From the NCBI GenBank assembly GCA_038255145.1, contig JBBSLP010000028.1, forward strand, positions 1 through 64,000: a stretch of 64,000 nt of DNA. The letters are read 5' to 3'. This stretch comes from WHTX01 sp038255145. Its GTDB lineage: Bacteria; Actinomycetota; Acidimicrobiia; Acidimicrobiales; CAIXPF01. The notes under the pieces were generated by a model, which saw only the letters and a list, made by a program, of their open reading frames with translations, was not told the DNA's origin and made no database searches. A program made the translations under genes and the position numbers. Below are positions 24,696 through 32,294 of the stretch, in pieces. How positions within the stretch are numbered: the first letter of the stretch is position 1; each line of letters starts with the position of its first letter.

Positions 24696-26306
24696 ATGTC
24701 CGGACCAGCGACTGGACCTGCACCGACGCGCTACGAGGTGACGGCGGGGGTGGCCACCATCACCCTCGATGCCCCCGAGCGCCGCAACGCCCTGGGCCAG
24801 GCCATGCTCTCGGCGTTGCTGGCCGACCTGGCCGAGGCCGAGGCCGACGACGAGGTCCGCGTCATCGTCCTCACCAACACGGGGACCACGTTCAGCGCCG
24901 GGGCCGACCTCAAGGAGGGTCCCGGCGGACCGGGGGAGCGGCGCCTGACCTTCGCCGACCTGGTCGACGCCGTGGCCGCGGCCGACAAGCCCGTCGTCGG
25001 CCGCATCGCCGGGCACGCCGCGGGTGGGGCCGCCGCCGCCGTCGTCGTCTGCGACGTGGCCGTCGCCGTGGACACGGCCCGCATCGGCATCACCGAGACC
25101 CGCCTGGGCGTGGCTCCGGCCGAGGTGCTGGCCCTGTTGGCCCACCGCCTGAGTGACCGCAGCCTGCGCGAGGCCTTCCTGACCGGCGAGATGCTGCCTG
25201 CGGCCCGGGCCACCGAGCTCGGCCTCATCACCGCGGCCGTGCCCGAGGCCGAGCTCGACGACGCCGTGGCCGCCTACGTGTCGGCCCTGGTCAAGAGTGG
25301 TCCCCAGGCCCTGGCCACCACCAAGCGCCTGATGCGTTCCATGGCCGGGTTGGCCCCCGCCCAGGCCCGGGCCGTGGCCACGGAGGTGGTGGCCGCTTCG
25401 GGCGCTTCCGGTGCTGCCGGCGGGGCCGAGCGGTCCGAGGGCGTGGCCGCCTTCCTGGCCAAGCGTCCGCCGGCGTGGATCCCCGAGGCCGGTGGTGACG
25501 TCGCCGCCACCACCGGGCGGGTCACGGTGCGGGGCGTGGAGCTGGCCTACGAGGTGCGGGGCGAGGGTCCCACCCTGGTGTGGGGGCATGGTCTGACCGG
25601 GTCGCGGGCCCACGATGACGACGCCGGCCTGCTGCGCTTCCCCGAACTGGCCGCGGCCGGACGCGTCGTGCGCTACGACGCCCGGGGCCATGGTCGGTCG
25701 GGGGGTTCGACCGAGGCCGCCGACTCGGCGTGGTCGTCGCTGGCTGCGGACCAGCTGGCCCTGGCCGACGCCCTGGGCATCGACCGCTACGTGGCCGGTG
25801 GGGCGTCCATGGGTTGCGGCACCGCCCTGCACGCCGCCGTGCTGGCCCCCGAACGCGTCGCCGGGCTGGTGCTGGTCATCCCGCCCACGGCGTGGGAGAC
25901 CCGCCAGGAGCGGGTGGAGATCTGGGCCCAGCTGGCCGCCGTCGCCGAGCGCCAGGGGCCCGAGGCCGTGCTCGAGGGCATGTTGTCCCAGCCCCGGCCC
26001 GACCCCTTCGCCACCCAGCCGGACTGGGACGAGGCCCTGGCCCGGTCGTTGCGGGCCACGCCGCCGGACCGGTTGGCGGCCGTGTTCCGGGGGGCGGCCA
26101 CGGCCGACCTGCCGGCCCGGGAACTGCTGGCGGGGTTGGCGGTGCCCACGGTGATCCTGGCGTGGACGGGGGACCCCTCCCACCCGGTGAGCACGGCCGA
26201 ACAACTGGCCGAGCTCATCCCCGGGGCCCGGTTGATGGTGGCGTCGACCTTCGACGAGCTGGCGGGGTGGACGACATCGGTGGCCGAGTTGGTGGCCAAG
26301 GTCTGA
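24696..26306 (+). CDS. Enoyl-CoA hydratase (crotonase) fused to an alpha/beta hydrolase
   Basis: A 536-residue two-domain protein. Residues about 10-260 are a crotonase: VTAGVATITLDAPERRNALG, GTTFSAGADLKEG (oxyanion hole) and IAGHAAGGAAAAVVVCDVAVA, then ITETRLGVAPAEV with a Glu. After a short linker, residues about 270-536 are an alpha/beta hydrolase: GPTLVWGHGLTGSR, VVRYDARGHGRSGG, nucleophile in VAGGASMGCGTALHAAV, acid in AWTGDPSHPVST. The usual C-terminal His loop is replaced by VASTFDELAGW; the His in DPSHP may serve. A plausible role is hydration or hydrolysis of one acyl-CoA intermediate in sequence. No frame break separates the parts. GAGGGGGAC precedes the ATG; TACCGT at 24657-24662 is a likely -10. 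Confidence 0.85.
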   Translation: MSGPATGPAPTRYEVTAGVATITLDAPERRNALGQAMLSALLADLAEAEADDEVRVIVLTNTGTTFSAGADLKEGPGGPGERRLTFADLVDAVAAADKPVVGRIAGHAAGGAAAAVVVCDVAVAVDTARIGITETRLGVAPAEVLALLAHRLSDRSLREAFLTGEMLPAARATELGLITAAVPEAELDDAVAAYVSALVKSGPQALATTKRLMRSMAGLAPAQARAVATEVVAASGASGAAGGAERSEGVAAFLAKRPPAWIPEAGGDVAATTGRVTVRGVELAYEVRGEGPTLVWGHGLTGSRAHDDDAGLLRFPELAAAGRVVRYDARGHGRSGGSTEAADSAWSSLAADQLALADALGIDRYVAGGASMGCGTALHAAVLAPERVAGLVLVIPPTAWETRQERVEIWAQLAAVAERQGPEAVLEGMLSQPRPDPFATQPDWDEALARSLRATPPDRLAAVFRGAATADLPARELLAGLAVPTVILAWTGDPSHPVSTAEQLAELIPGARLMVASTFDELAGWTTSVAELVAKV

Positions 26307-26438
26307 GCGGCCGCCGGGTTCGGGTCCCACGACCCGTGTCCCCCTCGGCCCATCTGTGACTACGATCGGCCATCTCTACAGGTGATCTGAGCCGACTGCC
26401 CGGCAGCCCGGCCCCGGTCCCAGCCCGGGAGGCACCCC

Positions 26439-26906
26439 ATGGCCGTCATCCCCGCTCCCGCCCAGGCCCTGTTGGGCACGGACGCCGTGGCCCACGTGTG
26501 GACCGCCAACCCCGACGGTTCACCGCAGGTGTCGGTGGTGTGGGTGGTCGTCCAGGGTGACGAGATCCTCTTCGGTAGCGACGCGGTCAGCCGCAAGGCC
26601 CGCAACCTGGCCCGGGACCCGACGATCATCCTCTCCGTCGAGGACGACGAGCGCAACGGCCGCGGCTTCCAGCGCCACCTCGTCATCCGGGGTCGGGCCA
26701 CCATCGAACCGGGGCCCGATCCCGAGCTCATGGATGCCCTGGCTCGCAAGTACCTGGGCCTGGGGCGCCATCCCCTGGCCTTGCGCGATTCCCCCACCGC
26801 TGTGGTGGTGCGCGTGTCCATCGATCGCATCAGCGGCGTCGGTCCCTGGGTGGACGTGACGGCAACACCGCAGGTCAGCGCCCTGTCCGGAGCGACCAGA
26901 CGTTGA
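26439..26906 (+). CDS. PPOX-class (F420 or flavin-dependent) oxidoreductase
   Basis: A 155-residue split-barrel protein of the pyridoxamine-5'-phosphate oxidase-like group: VAHVWTANPDGSPQVSVVWV, ILFGSDAVSRKARNLARDPTIILSVEDDE and HLVIRGRATIEPGPDPELMD are the standard strands. The F420-binding branch (TIGR03618-like) looks most like it, but cofactor choice is inference. GGGAGGCACC gives the ribosome site and TACGAT (26362-26367) a possible -10. Three repeat copies follow its stop. Confidence 0.83.
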   Translation: MAVIPAPAQALLGTDAVAHVWTANPDGSPQVSVVWVVVQGDEILFGSDAVSRKARNLARDPTIILSVEDDERNGRGFQRHLVIRGRATIEPGPDPELMDALARKYLGLGRHPLALRDSPTAVVVRVSIDRISGVGPWVDVTATPQVSALSGATRR

Positions 26907-26921
26907 TCCACGCGCTGTTCA

Positions 26922-26942
26922 GGCGAATCGACGTCGAATCGC
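26922..26942 (+). repeat. Dispersed intergenic repeat, copy 5
   Basis: GGCGAATCGACGTCGAATCGC; arms GCGAATCG and CGAATCGC pair except for one A-A mismatch around ACGT. First of three copies in the 164-bp convergent gap. Confidence 0.65.
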
Positions 26943-26978
26943 TGCGGTGACGGGCGTCACTTGGGGCCGGTGTGGGCG

Positions 26979-27000
26979 CGGATTCGACGCCGATTCGACG
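26979..27000 (-). repeat. Dispersed intergenic repeat, copy 6 (reverse orientation)
   Basis: CGGATTCGACGCCGATTCGA plus CG, like copy 4 with one changed base at the centre. Confidence 0.6.
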
Positions 27001-27031
27001 GTGTGACCGGCGCCACCGTGGGGCGGCGGCC

Positions 27032-27061
27032 TTCGGCCGAATCGGTGTCGATTCGGCCGAA
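27032..27061. repeat. Dispersed intergenic repeat, copy 7: perfect 13-bp hairpin
   Basis: TTCGGCCGAATCG (27032-27044) pairs exactly with 27049-27061 around a GTGT loop. It is the best hairpin of the family and sits 9 bp from the stop of the opposite-strand hydrolase gene, so it may also act as a terminator. Confidence 0.7.
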
Positions 27062-27070
27062 CGGCTTCGG

Positions 27071-27958
27071 TCAGAGCTGGAGGTGGTGGACGAGGAAGTC
27101 CCGACCCGCAGCCGCGGCCTCGGGCAGCAGCTTCGTGTACACGTCGTAGTGCAGGCAGGACAGCCGCAGCAGTTCCTTGGGCTCCCGGGCCGCTTCGTAG
27201 GCGGCGAGCTGCGGCCCCGAGGGCGTGATCTCGTCCTCGTCGGCCACGATCATCAGCAGCGGGGTGGGTGAGATGCGGGCGGTGAACGCCCCGGGCACGT
27301 AGGACCCCACGGCCTCCAACGACCGCAGCGTCAACCGGTTGGGCCACACGTGCTCGACGTCCACCGCGTCGGCCCACGCCACCGTGGTCGACCCCTCAGC
27401 GGCCGAGCGCACGGTCTGCGCCGGCTCCCCCCGGAAGCGGGCGTCACGATCGGCGGCCAGCCGGTCCAGGAAGCGCTGGCCCCCGCCGCCCTTCAGCGAG
27501 GCTCGGAAGAAGGCGCCCCCGTCGACCAGGGGCACCTGGGCCACCACCGCCTTGAGGCGGCGATCTGTCGCCCCCATCATCAGCGCGTGCCCGCCCGAGT
27601 ACGACGTGCCCCACACGGCGATGCGCTCGGGGTCGATCCCTTCCAGGCTGCGGGCGAAGGTCACCGCGTCGCGCATGTCGTCGAGCTGACGCCAGGGGTC
27701 GGTCTCCAGGCGGGGCTCGCCGGCCGAGTCCCCCCAGTTGCGGTGGTCGTAGACGAGACAGGCCATCCCGGCGTCAGCGAAGAGCGCGGCGTAGGCGTCG
27801 AGCCCCATGCGCCGCAGGGCGGTGAAGCCGTGGCTCATGACCACCAGGGGTAGGCCTGCCCCGTCGGCGCCCTCCGCGGCCACGCCGTCATCGGGGCGGT
27901 ACAGCCACGCCGCCAGGGTGGTCCCGTCGGCCGCGTCGAAGGTCAGGTCGCTGCGCAT
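27071..27958 (-). CDS. Alpha/beta hydrolase, dienelactone hydrolase/S9-like type
   Basis: A 295-residue hydrolase: LPLVVMSHGFTALRRMGLDAYA, ACLVYDHRNWGDSAGEPR, nucleophile in RIAVWGTSYSGGHALMMG, acid in LLMIVADEDEITP and the terminal His in LSCLHYDVYTKLLPEA. The triad is complete. The GTSYSGG elbow and the RNWGDS block match the actinobacterial DUF1100/prolyl-oligopeptidase-like hydrolases often linked to xenobiotic or polyketide-like esters. No signal peptide. CAGGCT ends 7 nt before the ATG on the coding strand. Divergent from a quinone-oxidoreductase gene. Confidence 0.85.
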   Translation of the reverse strand: MRSDLTFDAADGTTLAAWLYRPDDGVAAEGADGAGLPLVVMSHGFTALRRMGLDAYAALFADAGMACLVYDHRNWGDSAGEPRLETDPWRQLDDMRDAVTFARSLEGIDPERIAVWGTSYSGGHALMMGATDRRLKAVVAQVPLVDGGAFFRASLKGGGGQRFLDRLAADRDARFRGEPAQTVRSAAEGSTTVAWADAVDVEHVWPNRLTLRSLEAVGSYVPGAFTARISPTPLLMIVADEDEITPSGPQLAAYEAAREPKELLRLSCLHYDVYTKLLPEAAAAGRDFLVHHLQL

Positions 27959-27965
27959 GGGACCG

Positions 27966-27971
27966 AGCCTG
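27966..27971 (-). promoter_or_regulatory. -10-like hexamer CAGGCT, leaderless start
   Basis: Minus-strand CAGGCT ends 7 nt before ATG 27958, the same distance as the clearer TANNNT boxes in this window; the same hexamer is at the CoA-transferase start. Confidence 0.45.
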
Positions 27972-28005
27972 GCACGGTGTCCCTCGTGCGTGTTCGGGAT
28001 CGTGG

Positions 28006-28011
28006 CATGGT
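28006..28011 (+). promoter_or_regulatory. -10-like hexamer CATGGT, leaderless start
   Basis: CATGGT ends 7 nt before ATG 28019 and supports that start over the upstream GTG at 27977. Confidence 0.45.
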
Positions 28012-28018
28012 GACGTCC

Positions 28019-28957
28019 ATGCGCGTCATCGGAGTGGACGGGTTCGGCGGGCCGGAAGCACTGAAGATCTTCGACGTGCCCGACGTCCACGCCGGCCCTG
28101 GCCAGGTGCGCATCCGCGTGCGCGCCGCCACCGTCAACCCCACCGACACCTTCACCCGCAACGGGGCCCGGGCCGAGCAGCTGCGCAGGTACCCCCCGCC
28201 CTACGTGGCGGGCATGGACGTGGCCGGTGTGCTCGACGAGATCGGCGAGGGCGTGTCCACCGACCTGCAGGTGGGCGACGAGGTCATGGCCATCGTGCTG
28301 CCCTCGGGATCCCACGGCGGCTACAGCGAGCAGATCGTCCTGCCCGTCGAATCCGTCGCCCGCACCCCCGAGGGCTCCAGCCTCGTCGAGGCGTCGACCC
28401 TGCCCATGAACGGGCTCACCGCCCGCCTGGCTCTCGACATGTTGGCCCTGCAGCCCGGTCAGACCCTGGCCGTGACCGGTGCGGCCGGCGCGTTCGGCGG
28501 CTACATGGTGCAGCTGGGCAAGGCCGACGGGCTGCGGGTCGTGGCTGACGCCTCGCCGGCGGACGAGGCCCTGGTCAAGGGGCTGGGCGCCGACATCGTC
28601 GTGCCCCGGGGACCCGACGTGGCCGAGCGCATCCGCGCCGTGGTGCCCGAGGGCGTCGACGGCCTGGCCGACGGTTCGGTGCAGCACAACGCCGTGCTCG
28701 CCGCCGTCAAGGATGGCGGGGCGGTGGCCGCGGTCCGGGGCTTCGAGGGCGACAGCGAGCGGGACATCACCATCCACGGGGTGTGGGTGCGCACCTACAT
28801 CAAGGAGCAGGCCAAGCTCGACCAGCTCCGCCAGCAGGTGGAGGACGGCGCCGTGACCCTGCGGGTGGCCCGGACCTTCACCGCCGAGGAAGCCGGGGAG
28901 GCCCAGCGCATCCTGGCCCAGGGCGGCACCCGCGGTCGTCTGGTCATCGAGCTCTAG
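28019..28957 (+). CDS. NADPH:quinone oxidoreductase-like MDR protein
   Basis: A 312-residue medium-chain dehydrogenase/reductase of the zinc-free QOR group. VIGVDGFGGPEALKIFDVP, RVRAATVNPTDTFTRNG, VAGMDVAGVLDEIGEGV and QTLAVTGAAGAFGGYMVQL (AxGGxG-type NADPH fold) are typical, and no zinc-binding Cys or GHE motif is seen. It would reduce quinones or enones with NADPH. ATG 28019 is preferred by the leaderless box. The end (GGTRGRLVIEL) is the family C-terminus. Confidence 0.87.
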   Translation: MRVIGVDGFGGPEALKIFDVPDVHAGPGQVRIRVRAATVNPTDTFTRNGARAEQLRRYPPPYVAGMDVAGVLDEIGEGVSTDLQVGDEVMAIVLPSGSHGGYSEQIVLPVESVARTPEGSSLVEASTLPMNGLTARLALDMLALQPGQTLAVTGAAGAFGGYMVQLGKADGLRVVADASPADEALVKGLGADIVVPRGPDVAERIRAVVPEGVDGLADGSVQHNAVLAAVKDGGAVAAVRGFEGDSERDITIHGVWVRTYIKEQAKLDQLRQQVEDGAVTLRVARTFTAEEAGEAQRILAQGGTRGRLVIEL

Positions 28958-29082
28958 CCACCGGGCCGGCGTGGGCCGGCCCGCAAGCAGCGGTGGCGCC
29001 GGGGGCTAGGGTCACCCCCCACATCGAACGGCGGTTCACACGCCGGCGTGGAGCGGGCCCCGGGGGGGCAGGAGGACTGGCC

Positions 29083-30261
29083 ATGCAGGTCGGCGTCATG
29101 GTGACCAACTACAACCACCGCGATTGGGACCGGCTCCTGGCCGGTGACTACGCCAGCCCCCCGGTCACGTCCGACCTGGAGGTGCACCGCGAGACCATGA
29201 AGCTGGGCAACCTGGTCGAGCCCCTGGGCTACGACGCCATCTGGTGCGCCGAGCACTACGGCTCGGCCTACTCCATGCAGGGCAACCCCCTGCAGTGGCT
29301 GGCCTACTGGGCGGGGCGCACCGAGCGCATCGACATGGGTACCGCGGTGATCGTGGCCCCGTGGTGGCAGCCCCTGAAGCTGGCCCACGAGATCGCCATG
29401 CTCGACCTGCTGCTCGACGGTCGCCAGCTGCACCTGGGCATCGGCCGGGGCATCTCGGCCCACGAGTACGCCGGCTTCGGCATCCCCCGTGAGGAGTCCC
29501 GGGCCCGCTTCGTGGAGATGATCGAGATCCTGCGCCGTTCGGAGGAGGACCGCTTCTCCTACGACGGCGAGATCTACCAGGTGCCCGAGACGACCGTGCG
29601 GCCCCAGGCGCCCCACCGCGGTTCGCTGCTGGCCGGGGCCAAGGCCGCCTTCAACACCCCGGCGTCCATGGAACTGGCCGCCGACCTGGGCCTGGGCCAG
29701 ATGTTCGTGACCGGGGCCCCGCTCGACGACATGGCCGTGCAGGTGGGCAAGTTCAACGCCATCCGCGCCGCCAAGGGCCTCGAGCCCAACCAGCCCACGA
29801 CCATGATGTACCTGCACTGCTCGACCGACCCCGACGAGCTGGCCAAGGGCCAGCGCTACGCCGGCGAGCAGGCGTGGGCGGCCCGCAACCACTACGCGGT
29901 GTGGAACGCGCCCAGCTTCGAGGGGGTGCCCGGTTACGAGGACTACGCCAAGGTCTTCGCCCAGGGCCGCGAGTTGGCCGAGGACAAGGCCAAGGTCCAG
30001 GAGGACGGGCACCTGGTGGGCACCCCCGACCAGCTCATCGAGAAGCTGGCCCGGGTACAGGAGCGGCTGAGCTTGGAGTACCTCATCGTGCACCCGGCCC
30101 ATGGCTCCAAGTCGGGCGCCGAGGCCCGGGCCAGCCTGGAGTTGTTCGCCCAGGAGGTGCTGCCCGTGGTCCACGCCATGGACACGCCGCTGCACGCCCA
30201 CTCGCTGGGCACCGAGGACCTCATCGGCGCCGAGACGTCGGTCGGCGGCGCCATCGGCTGA
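29083..30261 (+). CDS. Luciferase-like (LLM) flavin-dependent monooxygenase
   Basis: A 392-residue LLM-class protein of the longer, FMN-monooxygenase-like type: MQVGVMVTNYNHRDWDRL, GYDAIWCAEHYGSAYSMQGNP (the EHH-like EHY region that contacts the cofactor), TAVIVAPWWQPLKLAHEIAMLD, and LHLGIGRGISAHEYAGFGIPREE. It resembles alkanal monooxygenase alpha-type proteins, so FMNH2 is as likely as F420. AGGAGGAC lies before the ATG. The substrate is unknown. Confidence 0.87.
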   Translation: MQVGVMVTNYNHRDWDRLLAGDYASPPVTSDLEVHRETMKLGNLVEPLGYDAIWCAEHYGSAYSMQGNPLQWLAYWAGRTERIDMGTAVIVAPWWQPLKLAHEIAMLDLLLDGRQLHLGIGRGISAHEYAGFGIPREESRARFVEMIEILRRSEEDRFSYDGEIYQVPETTVRPQAPHRGSLLAGAKAAFNTPASMELAADLGLGQMFVTGAPLDDMAVQVGKFNAIRAAKGLEPNQPTTMMYLHCSTDPDELAKGQRYAGEQAWAARNHYAVWNAPSFEGVPGYEDYAKVFAQGRELAEDKAKVQEDGHLVGTPDQLIEKLARVQERLSLEYLIVHPAHGSKSGAEARASLELFAQEVLPVVHAMDTPLHAHSLGTEDLIGAETSVGGAIG

Positions 30262-30304
30262 CCGGCGGTCCGCCGGTCGAGACGGCTGTCGCACCGGTCA
30301 CACC

Positions 30305-30326
30305 GGCGAATCGACGACGATTCGCC
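30305..30326. repeat. Dispersed intergenic repeat, copy 8: perfect 9-bp hairpin
   Basis: GGCGAATCG (30305-30313) pairs exactly with CGATTCGCC (30318-30326) around ACGA, 43 bp after the LLM gene stop. Confidence 0.65.
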
Positions 30327-30398
30327 TGAACGCATCCGGGGCTGGACCCGTCCCCTCCGGCGGGTTCGGGCCCCGGGCGGGCCGGTCGGCGGCGCGAG

Positions 30399-30404
30399 TA
30401 GCGT
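30399..30404 (+). promoter_or_regulatory. -10 hexamer TAGCGT, leaderless start
   Basis: TAGCGT ends 7 nt before ATG 30412 of the alcohol dehydrogenase gene, identical to the box at 772. Confidence 0.6.
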
Positions 30405-30411
30405 CCGTCAC

Positions 30412-31509
30412 ATGCCGACCCCCGCCCGCGTCGTCGTCGCTCCCACCACCGGACCTCTGGTGGTCGAGGACGTCGAGCTCCCTGATCCCGGCCCCACCCA
30501 GGTCGTCGTGCGCCAGTTCGCCTCCGGCATCTGCCACAGCCAGCTCCACCAGCTCCACCGCCCCCGCCGCACCAAGACCCTGCTGGGCCACGAGTCCACC
30601 GGCGAGGTCGTGGCCATCGGCTCCGAGGTCGACCACCTCGCCGTCGGCGACCTGGCCCTCGTCACCTGGGTGCCGCGCAACCCCCAGGCCGCAACCCGAT
30701 GGCCCGGCCGGCTCACCCTCGACCTCGGCGACGGCAGCCAGGCCAGCACGGACGACGTGTTCACCTGGGCCACCCACACCATCACCGACCAGGCCCTCGT
30801 CGTGAAGGTGCCCGACGACACCGTGCACGACGTCACCTCCATCATCGGCTGCGCGGTCATGACCGGCGCCGGGGCCGTGCTCCACACCGCCGGCGTGCAG
30901 GCCGGCCAGTCCGTGGCCGTCATCGGCGTGGGCGGCGTGGGCCTGTCCGCCGTCGTCGCCGCCAAGGAGCGCGGCGCCGACGTGATCATCGCCGTCGACC
31001 TCGACGACGCCAAGCTCGAGTTCGCCAAGCGCTTCGGCGCCACCCACGGTGTCAACGCCGGCTCCGGGGACGCCATCGAGCAGATCCGGGCCATCACCCG
31101 GGGCCGCTACGAGGGCCTGGGCTTCCGGGGCATGGCCATCGAGGGCGTCGACTTCGCCTTCGACTGCATCGGGCACCGCTCGACCATGGAGCAGATCGTG
31201 CCCGCCGTGCGCCCCGGCCGCTTCGGCGTCTCCCAGGGGGGCACCGCCGTGCTCGTCGGCGTCCCCCTCACCCCCGTCGAGCTCAACGCCGGGGAGATGC
31301 TGCTGGCCGAGAAGACGTTCAAGGGCTCCATCGGCGGCTCCTGCACCCCCGACGTCGACTTCCCCCGCTTCCTCGAGTGGCACCGCAACGGCTCGCTTCC
31401 CCTCGAGGAGCTGGTCACCGAGCGCTTCGCCCTCGACGAGGTCAACGAGGCCTGCGCCGCCCTCGACGCCGGCCGCATCAGCGGACGGGCCATCTTCGAT
31501 CTGGCCTGA
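30412..31509 (+). CDS. Zinc-type alcohol dehydrogenase (MDR) lacking the structural-zinc lobe
   Basis: A 365-residue MDR oxidoreductase. Catalytic zinc residues are visible as SGICHSQLHQLHRP (Cys near 42) and LLGHESTGEVV (His-Glu near 60), and the NAD(P) fold as VAVIGVGGVGLSAVVAA followed by IIAVDLDDAKLEFAKRFGATH. The four-Cys lobe of classical ADHs is absent, replaced by TWVPRNPQAATRWPG. Rows such as DFAFDCIGHRSTMEQ and EKTFKGSIGGSC match class III-like members. It probably oxidises an alcohol or formaldehyde adduct, with mycothiol-dependent enzymes as a possible relative. The MOSC gene follows 11 bp later. Confidence 0.87.
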   Translation: MPTPARVVVAPTTGPLVVEDVELPDPGPTQVVVRQFASGICHSQLHQLHRPRRTKTLLGHESTGEVVAIGSEVDHLAVGDLALVTWVPRNPQAATRWPGRLTLDLGDGSQASTDDVFTWATHTITDQALVVKVPDDTVHDVTSIIGCAVMTGAGAVLHTAGVQAGQSVAVIGVGGVGLSAVVAAKERGADVIIAVDLDDAKLEFAKRFGATHGVNAGSGDAIEQIRAITRGRYEGLGFRGMAIEGVDFAFDCIGHRSTMEQIVPAVRPGRFGVSQGGTAVLVGVPLTPVELNAGEMLLAEKTFKGSIGGSCTPDVDFPRFLEWHRNGSLPLEELVTERFALDEVNEACAALDAGRISGRAIFDLA

Positions 31510-31520
31510 GGGGGCTCGAC

Positions 31521-32294
31521 GTGAACGTCCTCGAGTTGTGGCGCCACCCGGTGAAGTCGCTCCAGGGCGAGCAGCTGGACGAGGCCGTCCTCGAGTCCGG
31601 CGGCCTCGTCGGTGACCGGGGGTGGGGCATCCGCGACCTGGCCACCGGCAACATCCTCACCGCCCGACGCGAGCCCGTCCTCCTGCTGGCCGGTGCCCGG
31701 CTCACCGATGACGGGCAACCCCGCATCACCCTGCCCGACGGCACCGAGCTCGTCGGGACGGGGGACGACACCGACCGGGTTCTGACGGCGTGGATCGGCC
31801 GTCCCGTCCGCCTGGTGGCCGCAGCCGAGAGCGACCCGGGGACGGCCGAGTTCTTCGTCGACCCCCTCGACGACACCGGCGCCGCGGGCACGTGGACCAT
31901 GCCCGCCGGCGGCCACTTCGTGGACACCCTGCCCCTGCTGCTGGTGACCACGGCCAGCCTGCGCCAGGGCGGCGTCGAGCACCCCCAGGGTCAGTGGGAC
32001 GTCCGCCGCTTCCGCCCCAACGTGCTCGTCGAGACCGAGGGCACGGGCTGGCAGGAGGACGCGTGGTGCAAGCACACGGCGCAGGTGGGCGACGGCAGCC
32101 GGGGGGCCGAGCTCGCCGTCCGGGCCCGGTGCACGCGCTGCACCATGGTCACCCGACCCCAGCCCGGCGGCCTCGACCGTGACCTGGACATGTTCCGCAC
32201 CCTGTCCCGCAGCCACGACAGCACCCTCGGCGTGTGGGCCCGGGTGCAGGCACCGGGCACCATCCGGGTCGGGGACCCCGTCACCATCGACTAG
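31521..32294 (+). CDS. MOSC-domain protein
   Basis: A 257-residue protein: NVLELWRHPVKSLQGEQLDEAVL with GLVGDRGWGIRD is the beta-barrel MOSC_N part, and the C-terminal MOSC domain includes WDVRRFRPNVLVETEG and the conserved Cys in RARCTRCTMVTRPQPG, which binds sulfur or molybdenum cofactor in MOCOS-like proteins. Function: sulfur carrier or molybdenum-dependent reductase of N-hydroxylated compounds. GTG start after GGGG. It forms an operon with the ADH gene and its stop codon is nested in the same CTAG as the stop of the opposite-strand gene. Confidence 0.85.
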   Translation: MNVLELWRHPVKSLQGEQLDEAVLESGGLVGDRGWGIRDLATGNILTARREPVLLLAGARLTDDGQPRITLPDGTELVGTGDDTDRVLTAWIGRPVRLVAAAESDPGTAEFFVDPLDDTGAAGTWTMPAGGHFVDTLPLLLVTTASLRQGGVEHPQGQWDVRRFRPNVLVETEGTGWQEDAWCKHTAQVGDGSRGAELAVRARCTRCTMVTRPQPGGLDRDLDMFRTLSRSHDSTLGVWARVQAPGTIRVGDPVTID

